Source: an alpha proteobacterium U9-1i (lineage in GTDB: Bacteria; Pseudomonadota; Alphaproteobacteria; Caulobacterales; Aquidulcibacteraceae). Taken from it: DNA of 64,000 nt. The notes beneath the pieces are model-generated. The model was given only the letters and a program-made list of their open reading frames with translations, searched no databases and had not been told where the DNA came from. Positions 43,063 through 51,826 of the stretch are shown piece by piece (position 1 is the stretch's first letter; each line of letters begins with the position of its first letter). The stretch lies in assembly GCA_000974665.1 (NCBI GenBank), contig BBSY01000003.1, forward strand, positions 372,001 through 436,000. Direction: 5' to 3'. The position numbers and the translations under genes were made by a program.

Positions 43063-43646
43063 TGTGGGTTTGTGAGGGAAACGCTTTCGATTGACACGTC
43101 GCGAATTATCAACGTGCCGAAATCTTCGGCACGGACTGGGCCCATAGTGAAGCGCACGTTCGTCCAAGAGCCTGCCGGCAGAGCGCTGCTCACCTCAACG
43201 TCGCGGCGTCTCTGAGCTATAGGAGGGAGAGGTGGAGCATCATCCGGGCGCTCGACTGCGAAGCTGGGACCCCAGGCAGCAACAAAGGTAAGGCCGCTAA
43301 ATTCTGCGGAAGACGGGTTCCCGACACGCAAAGTAATTGCCTGTCCATCTCCTTGCACTCGGACGTCTTCAAGGATGAGGAACAGCGGTCCATGAGACGT
43401 GTGAACAACCGAGTACCCTTCGTCACCGGTGACGGGAATGAGCGCAGCGCTCACCAAGTTGGCGGTGCGTACTTCTAAGGAGTGGATGCGCTCTTCGATA
43501 AGGTCGATCCGCTCTTCAGCGCTCAGGGGCACAGCAGGATCGGCGGCCGGCTCACTCGGGGTCGGTTCAATAGTTTGTCCGCAGCCAAGCACAAAAAGCG
43601 CTGCCGCCGCTAGAGCAGTGAACTTCAACATAAGACGCCCCCGCAC
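43059..43646 (-). CDS. DUF3251-like lipoprotein
   Basis: 195 aa. Lipoprotein signal (ALFVLGCG, Cys near residue 22). A helical region with a heptad pattern (ERIDLIEERIHSLEVRTANL) is followed by a beta domain with DGQAITLRVGNPSSAEFSGLTFVAAWG, the pattern of DUF3251 (YajI-type) lipoproteins. Membrane-anchored in the envelope; function unknown. Co-translated with the next small membrane gene. Confidence 0.6.
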   Translation of the reverse strand: MRGRLMLKFTALAAAALFVLGCGQTIEPTPSEPAADPAVPLSAEERIDLIEERIHSLEVRTANLVSAALIPVTGDEGYSVVHTSHGPLFLILEDVRVQGDGQAITLRVGNPSSAEFSGLTFVAAWGPSFAVERPDDAPPLPPIAQRRRDVEVSSALPAGSWTNVRFTMGPVRAEDFGTLIIRDVSIESVSLTNPQ

Positions 43647-43717
43647 AGTAGCGCTTGAGCAGCTTACCCCCGCGCGGGCTGCACCTTAGCTCCAGAGCGC
43701 GACGTTAGGTAGAGCGA

Positions 43718-43960
43718 TCAATAATTGCAGAGATCGCCCACACCCGGCTGGATGACTGTGTAGCCCTCGCCGCATAGTTCGCTTGCCGCTGCCTCCGGGT
43801 TCTCGTCTACGAGGTCGGACAAGGTTGGTGCGAATATACCGAGTAAGAGCGCGCCTAGAAGCGCACCGCCAGCCACGTGGACCACAATGTCGGCCCAACG
43901 CTGCTTCTTCGCCTCAAAGTACTGGCTTCTCCAAAATGCAGGGTCTTCAGGCATGGGCAT
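43718..43960 (-). CDS. Small membrane protein, 80 aa
   Basis: One membrane helix (ADIVVHVAGGALLGALLLGIFA) after a charged N-terminus (DPAFWRSQYFEAKKQRW). The final part carries two cysteines (ELCGEGY, DLCNY). It starts 9 bases past the integrase stop. Function unknown. Confidence 0.5.
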   Translation of the reverse strand: MPMPEDPAFWRSQYFEAKKQRWADIVVHVAGGALLGALLLGIFAPTLSDLVDENPEAAASELCGEGYTVIQPGVGDLCNY

Positions 43961-43969
43961 GATTGCACC

Positions 43970-45595
43970 TCATGTAAGTTGGATACGCGGGTACTTCTTT
44001 AGCTCGCGTTGAAGGATGGCGAAGCCTTTGTCGCCTTCAAGCTGATTATAGGCGTCGCCAACTGTCTCCGGTTTGTGGCCCTGAACGAAATCGCGGACGA
44101 CTTTATCCACGCCGGCGTGTAGCGCGTTTGTTTTCCACGTGTGCCGGAAAGCGTGCATGGGGCTGATGTCGGGATCATCTACGCCAAGGTCGCGGACCCA
44201 CTCTGCAAGCACCATGCGGGCCTTTTCAGCGGGGTGGCGGCGAGGGTTCGTTGGGTCTGTGTCTTCTTTGCGAAGCAAGTTCGGGTCATAGAAAAGTGGC
44301 CCCTTGGGAGCCGCCTTTACAAATTCAATGAAGCCCTGCTCGATGAGGTGCTCGTGGATTGGAATAGTGCGGGCCTCGTGATCCTTTATCGTGCCTGCGT
44401 CAGGTGTCAGGCACAAAGCCCAAGCGCCTTTGACTTGCTTCACGTCTTCCTTGCGTAGCTGGCAAATCTCACCGGGTCGCGCGCCCGAGTAGATCAGAAG
44501 CCAAGGCACCCAGCGCCGGCTGGCAATTCTGCGGGCAGTCATGCGGGGTGGAGTAGGGGCCACCGTCGCTTCTAAAATAGTCTTCAACTCTGAATCGCGG
44601 AAACTGCGTTCGCGCACCTTCACTTTGCGCTTAGCGGCGCTCGATGCTTTCAGTGACGTGAACGGATTATGCGACAGCTTGCGCTCGTTGACTGCCCAAT
44701 TGAAGACCGCCTTCGCGGCAACAACGTAACCCTCGTTCACGCTCTTGTCTGACAGACGCTTCCTAAGGTCTTCGCGCCATTTGAAAGCGTCTTCGTCGGT
44801 AAGTGATCCAGCATCCCGGCCGGGGAAGAACGTATCGAGCTGAGTGAAGATATTGCGCCAGCGAATTACTGTGTTCTTGGCAGGCTTGCTTGCGAGCACG
44901 TAGGCCGCAAACAATTCGGTAGGCCTCAACCCAGCTGCCTTGTTGCGGGTAGGAAAGCGCTGTGGGCGGGGGTCCGGTGTATAGTCACCACCCGACCGGC
45001 GCTTAAGCAGCACGAGGGCTGCGTTCAGGTCAGGTAGGAGCGCACTCAGAAATTCTTCGCGTGCCGAGGGCTTCAATTGTTCGCCGGAAATCGCAAGGAA
45101 GGCGTCTGCATTCGAGTTTTTGGCGATGACCGCCAGCACCTTTAGCCGGGCCTTCTGGTGGCCCTCCCAATCGAACCGCAACAGCCCGCCCGCACCGTCA
45201 TCGAAGTGCGCACGCCAGATGGCGTCCATGTCGTCTGCAAGGGCGTCCATCCATTGGTCCACTTTCAGGGTGTCTAGGATGGGTTCGTAGTGCTCAATGA
45301 ACCAAGTGTACCACCTGCCAGCCAGGGCGTGGGCTTCCTTGCGATTGAGGGTTCCACCCACGCCGTCTTGCTTGTCGCGGATTGCCTTGAACTGGGCTTC
45401 AATCGATGCGTGCCACTCGGCAAAGAGTGCCTTGGCATCTTGTTCGCGCTCCGACGCAGGAGCTGAGAACTTGGCTTCATGCCTTGGGCCGTTCGCCGTC
45501 GCATACGCATCCCGAATTGCCGTCGGGATAGCCTTGCGCGCCTTCCAGTTTCCAGAGGCAGGATCACGCTTTAGGGTCGTCGCACGCACGGGCAT
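43970..45595 (-). CDS. Tyrosine integrase of the tRNA-Phe element
   Basis: 541 aa, longer than the usual 400, as in the large island integrases. Core-binding region near 230-310, catalytic domain after 330. Catalytic set: Arg in IYSGARPGEI, HAFRHTWK (His and second Arg) and Tyr in VGDAYNQLEG. It integrates the element at the 18-bp core at the end of tRNA-Phe. It lies at the right end, reading toward the element interior, with arm-like sites directly upstream (45607-45632) and the right core 108 bases beyond its start. Confidence 0.92.
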   Translation of the reverse strand: MPVRATTLKRDPASGNWKARKAIPTAIRDAYATANGPRHEAKFSAPASEREQDAKALFAEWHASIEAQFKAIRDKQDGVGGTLNRKEAHALAGRWYTWFIEHYEPILDTLKVDQWMDALADDMDAIWRAHFDDGAGGLLRFDWEGHQKARLKVLAVIAKNSNADAFLAISGEQLKPSAREEFLSALLPDLNAALVLLKRRSGGDYTPDPRPQRFPTRNKAAGLRPTELFAAYVLASKPAKNTVIRWRNIFTQLDTFFPGRDAGSLTDEDAFKWREDLRKRLSDKSVNEGYVVAAKAVFNWAVNERKLSHNPFTSLKASSAAKRKVKVRERSFRDSELKTILEATVAPTPPRMTARRIASRRWVPWLLIYSGARPGEICQLRKEDVKQVKGAWALCLTPDAGTIKDHEARTIPIHEHLIEQGFIEFVKAAPKGPLFYDPNLLRKEDTDPTNPRRHPAEKARMVLAEWVRDLGVDDPDISPMHAFRHTWKTNALHAGVDKVVRDFVQGHKPETVGDAYNQLEGDKGFAILQRELKKYPRIQLT

Positions 45596-45606
45596 TCTGA
45601 AGGTCC

Positions 45607-45632
45607 TTCTGTACCGCTGTTCTGTACCGGAC
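45607..45632. repeat. Right integrase arm-like sites
   Basis: TTCTGTACC at 45607-45615 and within GTTCTGTACCGGAC at 45619-45632 mirror the left pair at 25063-25084. The 14-mer is shared exactly by both ends. Location is 12-37 bases upstream of the integrase start. Confidence 0.6.
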
Positions 45633-45702
45633 CCTCCTAAGAAACCATTGAAAACAGCGAATTCTTTTTAAAACAAGGGGCCTGGGAAAGCACTCTGTCT
45701 AG

Positions 45703-45720
45703 TCCGGCCCCAGGCACCAT
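45703..45720 (+). other. attR core
   Basis: Exact 18-bp copy of the tRNA-Phe 3' end (TCCGGCCCCAGGCACCAT). It closes the element; the bases before it belong to the element and those after it are host sequence. Confidence 0.9.
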
Positions 45721-45848
45721 TTTTCCTTCGCAATCTGAATATCTTGGCGCGGCGCGCGGGTTTGTCCTTGCTGCGCGAGTTCCTGCTAGCGGCTCTCCGG
45801 GAAGGCGATATGTTGTCCACCCGATCCAGACCAGCCGGAGACGCCCCC

Positions 45849-46649
45849 ATGTGCGACGCCCACCATTCCAACGCCGAAGCCCAATTGGTTGATGTGAGCA
45901 AGATGGACCGGCGCGATTTGTTGCGCGGTCTGGCGGGGGGATCTTTGGTGCTGGTGGCGGGATGCGCCACCAATCCGGTGACCGGTCGCAGCCAATTTAT
46001 TCTTGTCGATGAGGCCCAGCTTTCGCAGGCGTCGCTGTCGGCGTGGCAGCAGGTGCGCTCACAGACGCCGCAATGGAACAACGCCGCCGCACAGCGCCGG
46101 CTCGAAACAGTCGGCAATCGCATCGTGCAAGCGGCGGGGCGCGGCGGGCAACGTTGGGAATTCGTGCTGTTCGACAGCCCGGAGAAGAACGCGTTCGTGC
46201 TGCCGGGCGGGCAGGTCGGCTTTTATCGCGGCCTGATGGAGATTTCAGCGAACGACAGTTACATCGCCACGGTGCTCGGCCATGAAGTGGGCCACGTCAC
46301 CGGCCGCCACACCGCTGAGCGCTACAGCCGCGAAATGGCGACGCAGACGGCGTTGCAAGTTGCGGGCACGCGCCTCAGCGGCGGGGCGATGGCCGCGCTT
46401 GGTCTTGGGACGCAAGTGGGCTTGTCGCTGCCGTTCTCCCGCGAGCAAGAGAGCGAGGCCGACATCATCGGCATCAATTACATGCATCAGGCCGGCTATG
46501 ACGTGAAGCAGGCGATTCCGTTCTGGGGCGCGATGCAATCGGGCGGCGGGAACCGGCCGCCAACGTTCCTCTCAACGCACCCAGAGCCTGCTGCGCGCAT
46601 CGAGCGCATCCGCGCCTACATCAACCAGCAAGGCTGGGGCCCGGTTTAA
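45849..46649 (+). CDS. M48-family metalloprotease lipoprotein
   Basis: 266 aa from ATG 45849 with GGAG ahead; ATG 45903 is an alternative. Lipobox LVLVAGC (Cys39). HEVGH at 145-149 is the zinc site and QESEADIIG (near 200) supplies the third ligand. Homologous to BepA/YfgC-type and Loi-type proteases that act on outer-membrane proteins. The gene was next to tRNA-Phe before the element entered. No other domain seen. Confidence 0.88.
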   Translation: MCDAHHSNAEAQLVDVSKMDRRDLLRGLAGGSLVLVAGCATNPVTGRSQFILVDEAQLSQASLSAWQQVRSQTPQWNNAAAQRRLETVGNRIVQAAGRGGQRWEFVLFDSPEKNAFVLPGGQVGFYRGLMEISANDSYIATVLGHEVGHVTGRHTAERYSREMATQTALQVAGTRLSGGAMAALGLGTQVGLSLPFSREQESEADIIGINYMHQAGYDVKQAIPFWGAMQSGGGNRPPTFLSTHPEPAARIERIRAYINQQGWGPV

Positions 46650-46658
46650 GCGCCGGCG

Positions 46659-47356
46659 TTAGTTTGCTGAAACGGTGCGCGTAACCGCGCCGTTGTCGCC
46701 AAGAAACTCAATCGCCGCCACGCCGTCGGCTTGAACGCGCAAGCGCAGACGGGGGCGTCCTTGCGCGTCGCGCAATACGAGCTGCGATGAATTGTGAAAA
46801 TCGCGGCCGAGGAACGCGCGTGGAGAGGCGCCAAACCCGGCCGCGCGCGCGGCTTCTCCTCGAGCCGGAGTGTCCGGCATCGCTTCGATGGCGGCGGCGC
46901 GACTCGGATCCATCGGTTGGTCGGGGCGATCCATGACGAACACGCCGGCGCGGCGGCGCTCGCCGTCTTCCGTGCTTTGGAAAAATAGCGTCTGATCCTG
47001 GCGCCAGCGGTCGAACGACAGATGGCCGATGTTGGTCGGGCGCCCGTTTACAAGGGCGCCGCCGAAAACGAGGCCGCCGTTCTCGGTGCCTTCGTCGTTG
47101 TAAAGATCATGCCTGCTTCGGTGCGGCCGGGATGGGGATATTCGGTGTCGCCGATGATCAGGCCGCCGATGCGATCGTTGCCGGCGATCACCATGCGCAG
47201 TGTGCCATCGGTCTCCCGAACGTTGATGCGCTGGACGTCGATCACCTCGAAGCGGGTGGTCGATCCTGGCGCAGCGGCCGCGAGCGCGAACCAAAACGCA
47301 GCGCAGGTCACAACCGCCGCGTAGGCGCCAAAAGCGCGCGAAGCGTCGAACTTCAT
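46659..47356 (-). pseudogene. Frameshifted secreted protein
   Basis: The 5' part (47356 leftward) encodes a membrane/signal segment (AAVVTCAAFWFALAAAAPG) and VINRETDGTLRMVIAGNDRIGG-like residues to GMIF. The rest of the protein (YNDEGTENGGLVFGGALVNGRP ... FLGRDFHNSSQLVLRDAQGRPRLRLRV) reads in another frame. A one-base change in the TTT run (plus-strand AAA, 47102-47104) rejoins them to a protein of about 230 aa. Either a sequencing error or a real break. Confidence 0.7.
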
Positions 47357-47493
47357 GCGTGGATCTCCTTGGATTGGGCCTGGTTCGTAGTCAGCCGCCC
47401 TGAGGATTGCTTGGTTATTCTTGCCCCGTGCATTACCGGCGGGTCCGAGGTTGCTTCGCCAAGGGGCTGGCGCTAGGTTCCGCGCCCCGAGCT

Positions 47494-47570
47494 GCCGCCT
47501 TAGCTCAGTTGGTTAGAGCACTGGTTTGTGGAACCAGGGGTCCCCGGTTCGAGCCCGGGAGGCGGTACCA
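47494..47570 (+). tRNA. tRNA-His (GTG)
   Basis: 77 nt with CCA encoded. Anticodon loop TTGTGGA gives GTG between CTGGT and ACCAG. The acceptor arm has G1 paired with T72 (G:U in the RNA) and the discriminator is A73; no G-1 is encoded. This is the alphaproteobacterial tRNA-His form, unlike the G-1:C73 of most bacteria. Confidence 0.95.
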
Positions 47571-48572
47571 TTGGCTTTTACGAAAGCTTGCCAGGCCGAC
47601 GCACTGTTGAGCACGCACGCGCGCTATGCGTCGCGTACGGCGGCGGCGTGCGGGTACGGCTTCCGCTCGTTGGACGGGGCCGACGGCTATCTGTTCGAGG
47701 TCGCAGATGGCGCGCGCCGGGCGTTGTTCGCCTGCGGCGCCGGGTCGCCCTACGCGTTGAACGATGCGCGCGCCGCATCTTTGGCCCGCGATAAGGCGTT
47801 CGCGGCCGAGGCGCTGCGCGCGAACGGGCTGCCGGTGCTGCCGGGGCGTGTGTTTTTCATCACCAAGCAATGGGCGGAGATGCGAGGGCCCGGTCGCGAG
47901 CCGGAAGACGCGCGCACCTATGCAGCGAACGCACGCTATCCGATCTTTTGTAAGCCGATCTCGGCCTCCAACGGTCTCTATGCGGAGATTGTCGAGGACG
48001 TTGCGGGCTTCGAGGATTATCTAACGCGCGTCGCGCGTGAACACTTCGCGATCCTCGTCCAGCCATATGTGCGCGGGCCGGAATACCGGGTGTTCGTGTT
48101 GCATGGGCGACCGCTGTTTTCCTACAGAAAGCAATTGCCGGTTTTGGTCGGCGATGGGCGCACTACGCTCGGTGCGTTGATTGAGGCGACGCCGCGCGAT
48201 CACGGCGGGCCGGCGGTTCGGTGGCGCGTGAGCGACGAAGCCGGCGCGCCGATGGCGCTTGAAACCGTGCTGGCCGAAGGGGAAAGCGTAACGCTCGAGG
48301 GGCCCGCAAACCGCGCGGCGGGCGGTGGCGCGACGGATGTGCGCGAGGGCGCGGCGCCTGAACTCGCGGCCCTCGCTTGCGCTGCGTCGAAGTTGATCGG
48401 GCTTGGCTTGGCGGGCGTGGATATTTTTGACGTGTCGCCGGCGCGCGATTTGAGCGCGTTGCAGATCATCGAAGTGAACTCAAATCCGATGATCAAGACG
48501 CTCGAGGATCATGGCCGTTGGGATTTGATCGAGGCGGTGTGGCGCGCGAATTTTGAAGCGGCGTGGCGATGA
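47571..48572 (+). CDS. ATP-grasp ligase
   Basis: About 333 aa from TTG 47571, the first in-frame start after tRNA-His; the computed frame begins inside the tRNA and cannot be right. The fold is ATP-grasp: VLPGRVF, YPIFCKPISASNGLYAEIVED (ATP-binding Lys), ILVQPYVRGPEYRVFVL, and the C-terminal ...AGVDIFD ... QIIEVNSNPMI, which holds the acidic metal ligands. It resembles the ATP-grasp halves of GshF and cyanophycin synthetase. It overlaps the next, FolC-like, gene by ATGA. Confidence 0.8.
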   Translation: MAFTKACQADALLSTHARYASRTAAACGYGFRSLDGADGYLFEVADGARRALFACGAGSPYALNDARAASLARDKAFAAEALRANGLPVLPGRVFFITKQWAEMRGPGREPEDARTYAANARYPIFCKPISASNGLYAEIVEDVAGFEDYLTRVAREHFAILVQPYVRGPEYRVFVLHGRPLFSYRKQLPVLVGDGRTTLGALIEATPRDHGGPAVRWRVSDEAGAPMALETVLAEGESVTLEGPANRAAGGGATDVREGAAPELAALACAASKLIGLGLAGVDIFDVSPARDLSALQIIEVNSNPMIKTLEDHGRWDLIEAVWRANFEAAWR

Positions 48573-49813
48573 AGTCCTGGGCGATGAGGCCTTGGCGCGT
48601 CCCGTATCCGAAATTTGGCGCGGGGCCTGGGTTGGAGCGCGTGGCGGCGATCGCCGGTTCGCTTGGGATTGATCTCACGCGCTTTGGCGAAGGCGGCGCC
48701 GTGATCGTCGGCTCCAACGGCAAAGGCTCGACCGCGGCGATGATTGCGGCGATCTTGCGTGAGACGGGCGCGAACGTCGGGCTGTTCACGTCTCCGCATC
48801 TGTTCGATCTGAACGAGCGGTTCAACATCGACGGCGCGGATATCAGCGATGATGAACTTGCCCATCATTGGGCGCGCGTAGAAGCGGCGGCGGCGCCGTT
48901 TCGCGATGTGCTCGGAGGGTTTGAGTTCTTGTTCCTCATCGCCGCCGATTGGTTCGCGGCGCGCGGCTGCAAACACACGGTTTGGGAAGCGGGCATAGGC
49001 GGCCGGCTTGATCCGGTGCGCTTGATTGAAGCAAGGCGCGTGGCGCTGACGTCGCTCGATCTCGAACACACAGCCCTCTTGGGCGACACGCTTGAGGCGA
49101 TCGCACGCGAAAAGATCGACGCGGCGCCGGCGGAGGCGACATTGTTTGTCGGCGCGAGTTGCGGACCACAATGGGCAGCGATCGAAAGCCATTGTGCGGA
49201 GCGCCGCGTGCGCGGGGTGCTCCTGGATCGTGCGCGTCTAACGGCGCGCGGTTCGGGGCTTGCGTTGGTCGGCGCCCATCAGGAAGAGAACGCGGCCTTG
49301 GCGGTGGCGCTGGCTGAAAATTTGGCGGATGTGAGCGATGCACATATCGCCGATGGTTTGGCCAAGGTGCGTTGGCCGGGCCGGTTGGAGGTTCTGCAAA
49401 CTGATCCGCTGGTCGTGATTGATGTGGGCCACACGCCCGACGGCGTTCGCCGCGCGCGCGCCGGCTTTGAAACGCTACGGGGCGACCGGCCCGGCGTGTT
49501 GGTGTGTGGTGTATCGGGCGACAAATCGGTGCGGGAGATCGCAGGCGCCATCGCGCCGGGCTTTGCGGTCGTGATCTGCGCCGCCGCCCGCCACAAGGGG
49601 GCGCCGGCGGCGGAGGTCGCCGCGGCGGTGGGCGCGGCCAATCCTGACGCTGAGCTGATCCTTGCCGAAAGCGTGGCCGAGGCCTACCGGCTGGCGCTGG
49701 CTAAGGCGCGGGCGAACGGGGCGGCGGTTTACGCCGCCGGGGGGCTATTTCTGGCGGCTGAATTTCGAGCCGTTCATTTGGGGCGGGACCCTGCGGCTCT
49801 GGCCTTCTTTTAA
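48569..49813 (+). CDS. FolC/Mur-ligase-like protein
   Basis: 414 aa, ATG overlapping the previous stop. Walker A GSNGKGS, LFTSPHL, and GCKHTVWEAGIGGRLDP follow the Mur/FolC pattern. In the C-terminal domain the FolC DGAHNP box is replaced by DVGHTPDG, so the folate-specific site is altered. Paired with an ATP-grasp gene, this is the same two-ligase set as in cyanophycin synthetase, here split in two genes. It may make a different amide-linked compound; it may also be the only folylpolyglutamate synthase seen here. Confidence 0.75.
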   Translation: MKSWAMRPWRVPYPKFGAGPGLERVAAIAGSLGIDLTRFGEGGAVIVGSNGKGSTAAMIAAILRETGANVGLFTSPHLFDLNERFNIDGADISDDELAHHWARVEAAAAPFRDVLGGFEFLFLIAADWFAARGCKHTVWEAGIGGRLDPVRLIEARRVALTSLDLEHTALLGDTLEAIAREKIDAAPAEATLFVGASCGPQWAAIESHCAERRVRGVLLDRARLTARGSGLALVGAHQEENAALAVALAENLADVSDAHIADGLAKVRWPGRLEVLQTDPLVVIDVGHTPDGVRRARAGFETLRGDRPGVLVCGVSGDKSVREIAGAIAPGFAVVICAAARHKGAPAAEVAAAVGAANPDAELILAESVAEAYRLALAKARANGAAVYAAGGLFLAAEFRAVHLGRDPAALAFF

Positions 49814-49851
49814 GGCGCCGGCCCGGTTACAACCGGGTAAGAAGGGGGCCC

Positions 49852-51084
49852 ATGCCCAGGACGTTGTTTGAGCACCTGTCGCCTGATACCGGCGCCAAGC
49901 GCATCCTTGCGCTCGACGGCGGCGGCGTAAAAGGCCTGCTGACCTTGGGCATGCTGAAGCCGCTCGAAGACGAGCTGCGACGGCGCGCGGGCGGGGCGCC
50001 GGGCTTCCGGCTGAGCGACTATTACGACTTGATCGGCGGCACTTCGACGGGCGCGATCATCGCGACGGGTTTGGCGCTGGGGCTCACAATCGATGAACTG
50101 ACGGACAATTATCTCCGGATGGGTCCGGACGTGTTCGGCAAAACCGCCGGCGATGGGGTGTTCCTGCAATCGAAGTTCGACAGTCAACGCCTGCGCCGTG
50201 CGCTCAGCCCGGTTCTGACGACCAAGACCATGGGTTCGGAGGAGTTGAAAACTGGGCTCGCCATCCATGCCAAACGCATCGACACGGGATCAGCTTGGGT
50301 GGTGACGAACCATCCGCTGAGCCCATTCTACGACCCGCCGTCGGATTCCTCGATCTTCCCCAACAAGCGCTATCGGCTCATCGATCTGGTGCTGGCGAGC
50401 GCGGCGGCGCCGACATTCTTCGACGAGGTCATCATCGACGTTGAGTTCGACGACAAACGCCGCCCGACGCAGCGCGGCTATTTCGTCGACGGCGCGGTGA
50501 GCGCGAACAACAATCCGAGTATGCAATTGTTCATGCTGGCGTTGGAGCCTTCCTATCGCTTCGGCTGGAAGCGCGGCGCCGACAATCTGATGATGACTTC
50601 CTGTGGCACCGGCAGCCGCCGCCCGCGTGTCGAGGGCAAGGCGTTTCAAAGCTTGCCGCCAGGTCTGCGCGGCGTGCATGCGCTGCGGGCGATGGTCTAC
50701 GACACGCAAGTGCAGGGCGTGATGATGATGCAGGCGTTCTCGGAGCCGAAGCGTCCGTGGCGCATCAATTCCGAGATTGGCGACATGGCCGGCTCATGTC
50801 TTTCTGGTGAGCCGCTCCTCGATTTTCAACGCTTGGATGTTGCGCTCGACACCAAGCCAAAGGCGAAATCCGCGCGCGATCCGGCGCCGCCAATGACATT
50901 GCTCGAACGCATTCTGGGCCGTGAGTTGGATGCAGACGCGCTTGAAGGGCTCGACCTGATGACCAACGGCAAGAGGGATAATTTGGACCTTTTGCTTGAG
51001 GTTGGGCGCGCTGCCGGACGCACCTTCGTGGACGAGCACTACCCCGATCCCAAGTTTGATCTGGCCGAGTGGCGGACGGCTTAA
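49852..51084 (+). CDS. Patatin-like phospholipase
   Basis: 410 aa. Oxyanion motif DGGGVKG (22-28), nucleophile elbow GTSTG (Ser65) and the dyad Asp213 (FVDGAVSANNNP). The C-terminal part (about 320-410) is helical with no known domain. Patatins hydrolyse phospholipids; some act as abortive-infection effectors, but nothing here shows that. Followed closely by a RyR-like gene. Confidence 0.9.
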   Translation: MPRTLFEHLSPDTGAKRILALDGGGVKGLLTLGMLKPLEDELRRRAGGAPGFRLSDYYDLIGGTSTGAIIATGLALGLTIDELTDNYLRMGPDVFGKTAGDGVFLQSKFDSQRLRRALSPVLTTKTMGSEELKTGLAIHAKRIDTGSAWVVTNHPLSPFYDPPSDSSIFPNKRYRLIDLVLASAAAPTFFDEVIIDVEFDDKRRPTQRGYFVDGAVSANNNPSMQLFMLALEPSYRFGWKRGADNLMMTSCGTGSRRPRVEGKAFQSLPPGLRGVHALRAMVYDTQVQGVMMMQAFSEPKRPWRINSEIGDMAGSCLSGEPLLDFQRLDVALDTKPKAKSARDPAPPMTLLERILGRELDADALEGLDLMTNGKRDNLDLLLEVGRAAGRTFVDEHYPDPKFDLAEWRTA

Positions 51085-51121
51085 ACACCAATCTCTTACC
51101 TGTTTCTGTTAGGGTTTGGCG

Positions 51122-51769
51122 ATGGCCGCCGGCGCTAAGAAATCGCAAACCAAGAAAGCCGATCCGTTGCTTGAAGCGGCGGTCGAGTATTTCTCGGCGC
51201 GCTCACATGATGCGTGGCGCAAGACGTTGCTGCGGACCAATCCCGAGCAGAAAGGGCAGCCGCGCATGCGCTTGCGGGGCGGCGTCATGGTTGACGTCAA
51301 TCAACCATGGGCGACGCTGCACCCGAAGGCCAGGGCCGACAACATGAAGGCCGCGCGCGACGCCTATGCGGCGGTGCGCAAATTTCCGAACGATCGCGAA
51401 GCGGCGTCGGAGGAGGTCCATAAAAGCTGGATCAAGCGCAACGCGGGCGACAAAAGCCTCGCGAAGGAACTGTTCAAGCCGTACGCGAAACTGTCCGAGG
51501 TCGAGAAGGACAAAGACCGCGCCCACGTCGATCGGATGAAGGCGGCGATCGCGGCTGTTCGCAAGCAAGCCAGGCCGCGCAAGGCGAAGGCCGCGTACAA
51601 GACCGTGCGGGTTGAGGCCAAACACTGGGCGCGCTTGGAGGCGGCGGCCAACAAGCTCACGAAGCTGACCGGGCGGCCGATTACGCCCGAAGCGCTGTTG
51701 GCGGCGGGTCTCGACGCGATCTTGGCGGTCAGCGGCGCCGTGGCGGCGCCAAAAAGCAAAAAGGCTTAG
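51122..51769 (+). CDS. RyR-domain-like protein
   Basis: 215 aa from ATG 51122. Mid-region (about 60-130) reads WATLHPKARADNMKAARDAYAA... then EEVHKSWIKRN, FKPYAKLSEVEKDKDR, matching the RyR repeat pattern (H-W, PYxxLxxxEKxxDR). A Lys/Ala-rich linker and a short alpha region (LEAAANKLTKLTGRPITPEAL, ribbon-helix-like) follow. In bacteria RyR domains are predicted to bind nucleotide-derived ligands in some conflict systems. The patatin gene is 38 bases upstream. Confidence 0.55.
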   Translation: MAAGAKKSQTKKADPLLEAAVEYFSARSHDAWRKTLLRTNPEQKGQPRMRLRGGVMVDVNQPWATLHPKARADNMKAARDAYAAVRKFPNDREAASEEVHKSWIKRNAGDKSLAKELFKPYAKLSEVEKDKDRAHVDRMKAAIAAVRKQARPRKAKAAYKTVRVEAKHWARLEAAANKLTKLTGRPITPEALLAAGLDAILAVSGAVAAPKSKKA

Positions 51770-51826
51770 CAGCGGCCTGACGCGGCGCCTTGCGCCCATG
51801 CCCCTTCCGAGGGACATGGAGCGCGC

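Larger units (their letters stand above)
24996..45720. mobile_element. 20.7-kb integrated element in tRNA-Phe
   Basis: The element is bounded by the 18-bp core repeat (24996 and 45703). It carries a tyrosine integrase (43970-45595) reading inward from the right end, and TTCTGTACC arm-like sites inside both ends. It has no virion genes. The right two thirds holds the backbone genes, mostly on the minus strand: AlpA-like, polymerase-like, serine recombinase and integrase. The left third holds plus-strand cargo (TIR, ParA, nuclease). It is best read as a satellite or integrative mobilisable element with a defence cargo. The native gene order before insertion was tRNA-Phe followed by the M48 protease gene. 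Confidence 0.88.

Noticed and set aside
45668-46123. Minus-strand frame of 151 aa over attR
   Set aside because: Shadow of the att copy and of the protease gene; no start signal or family.
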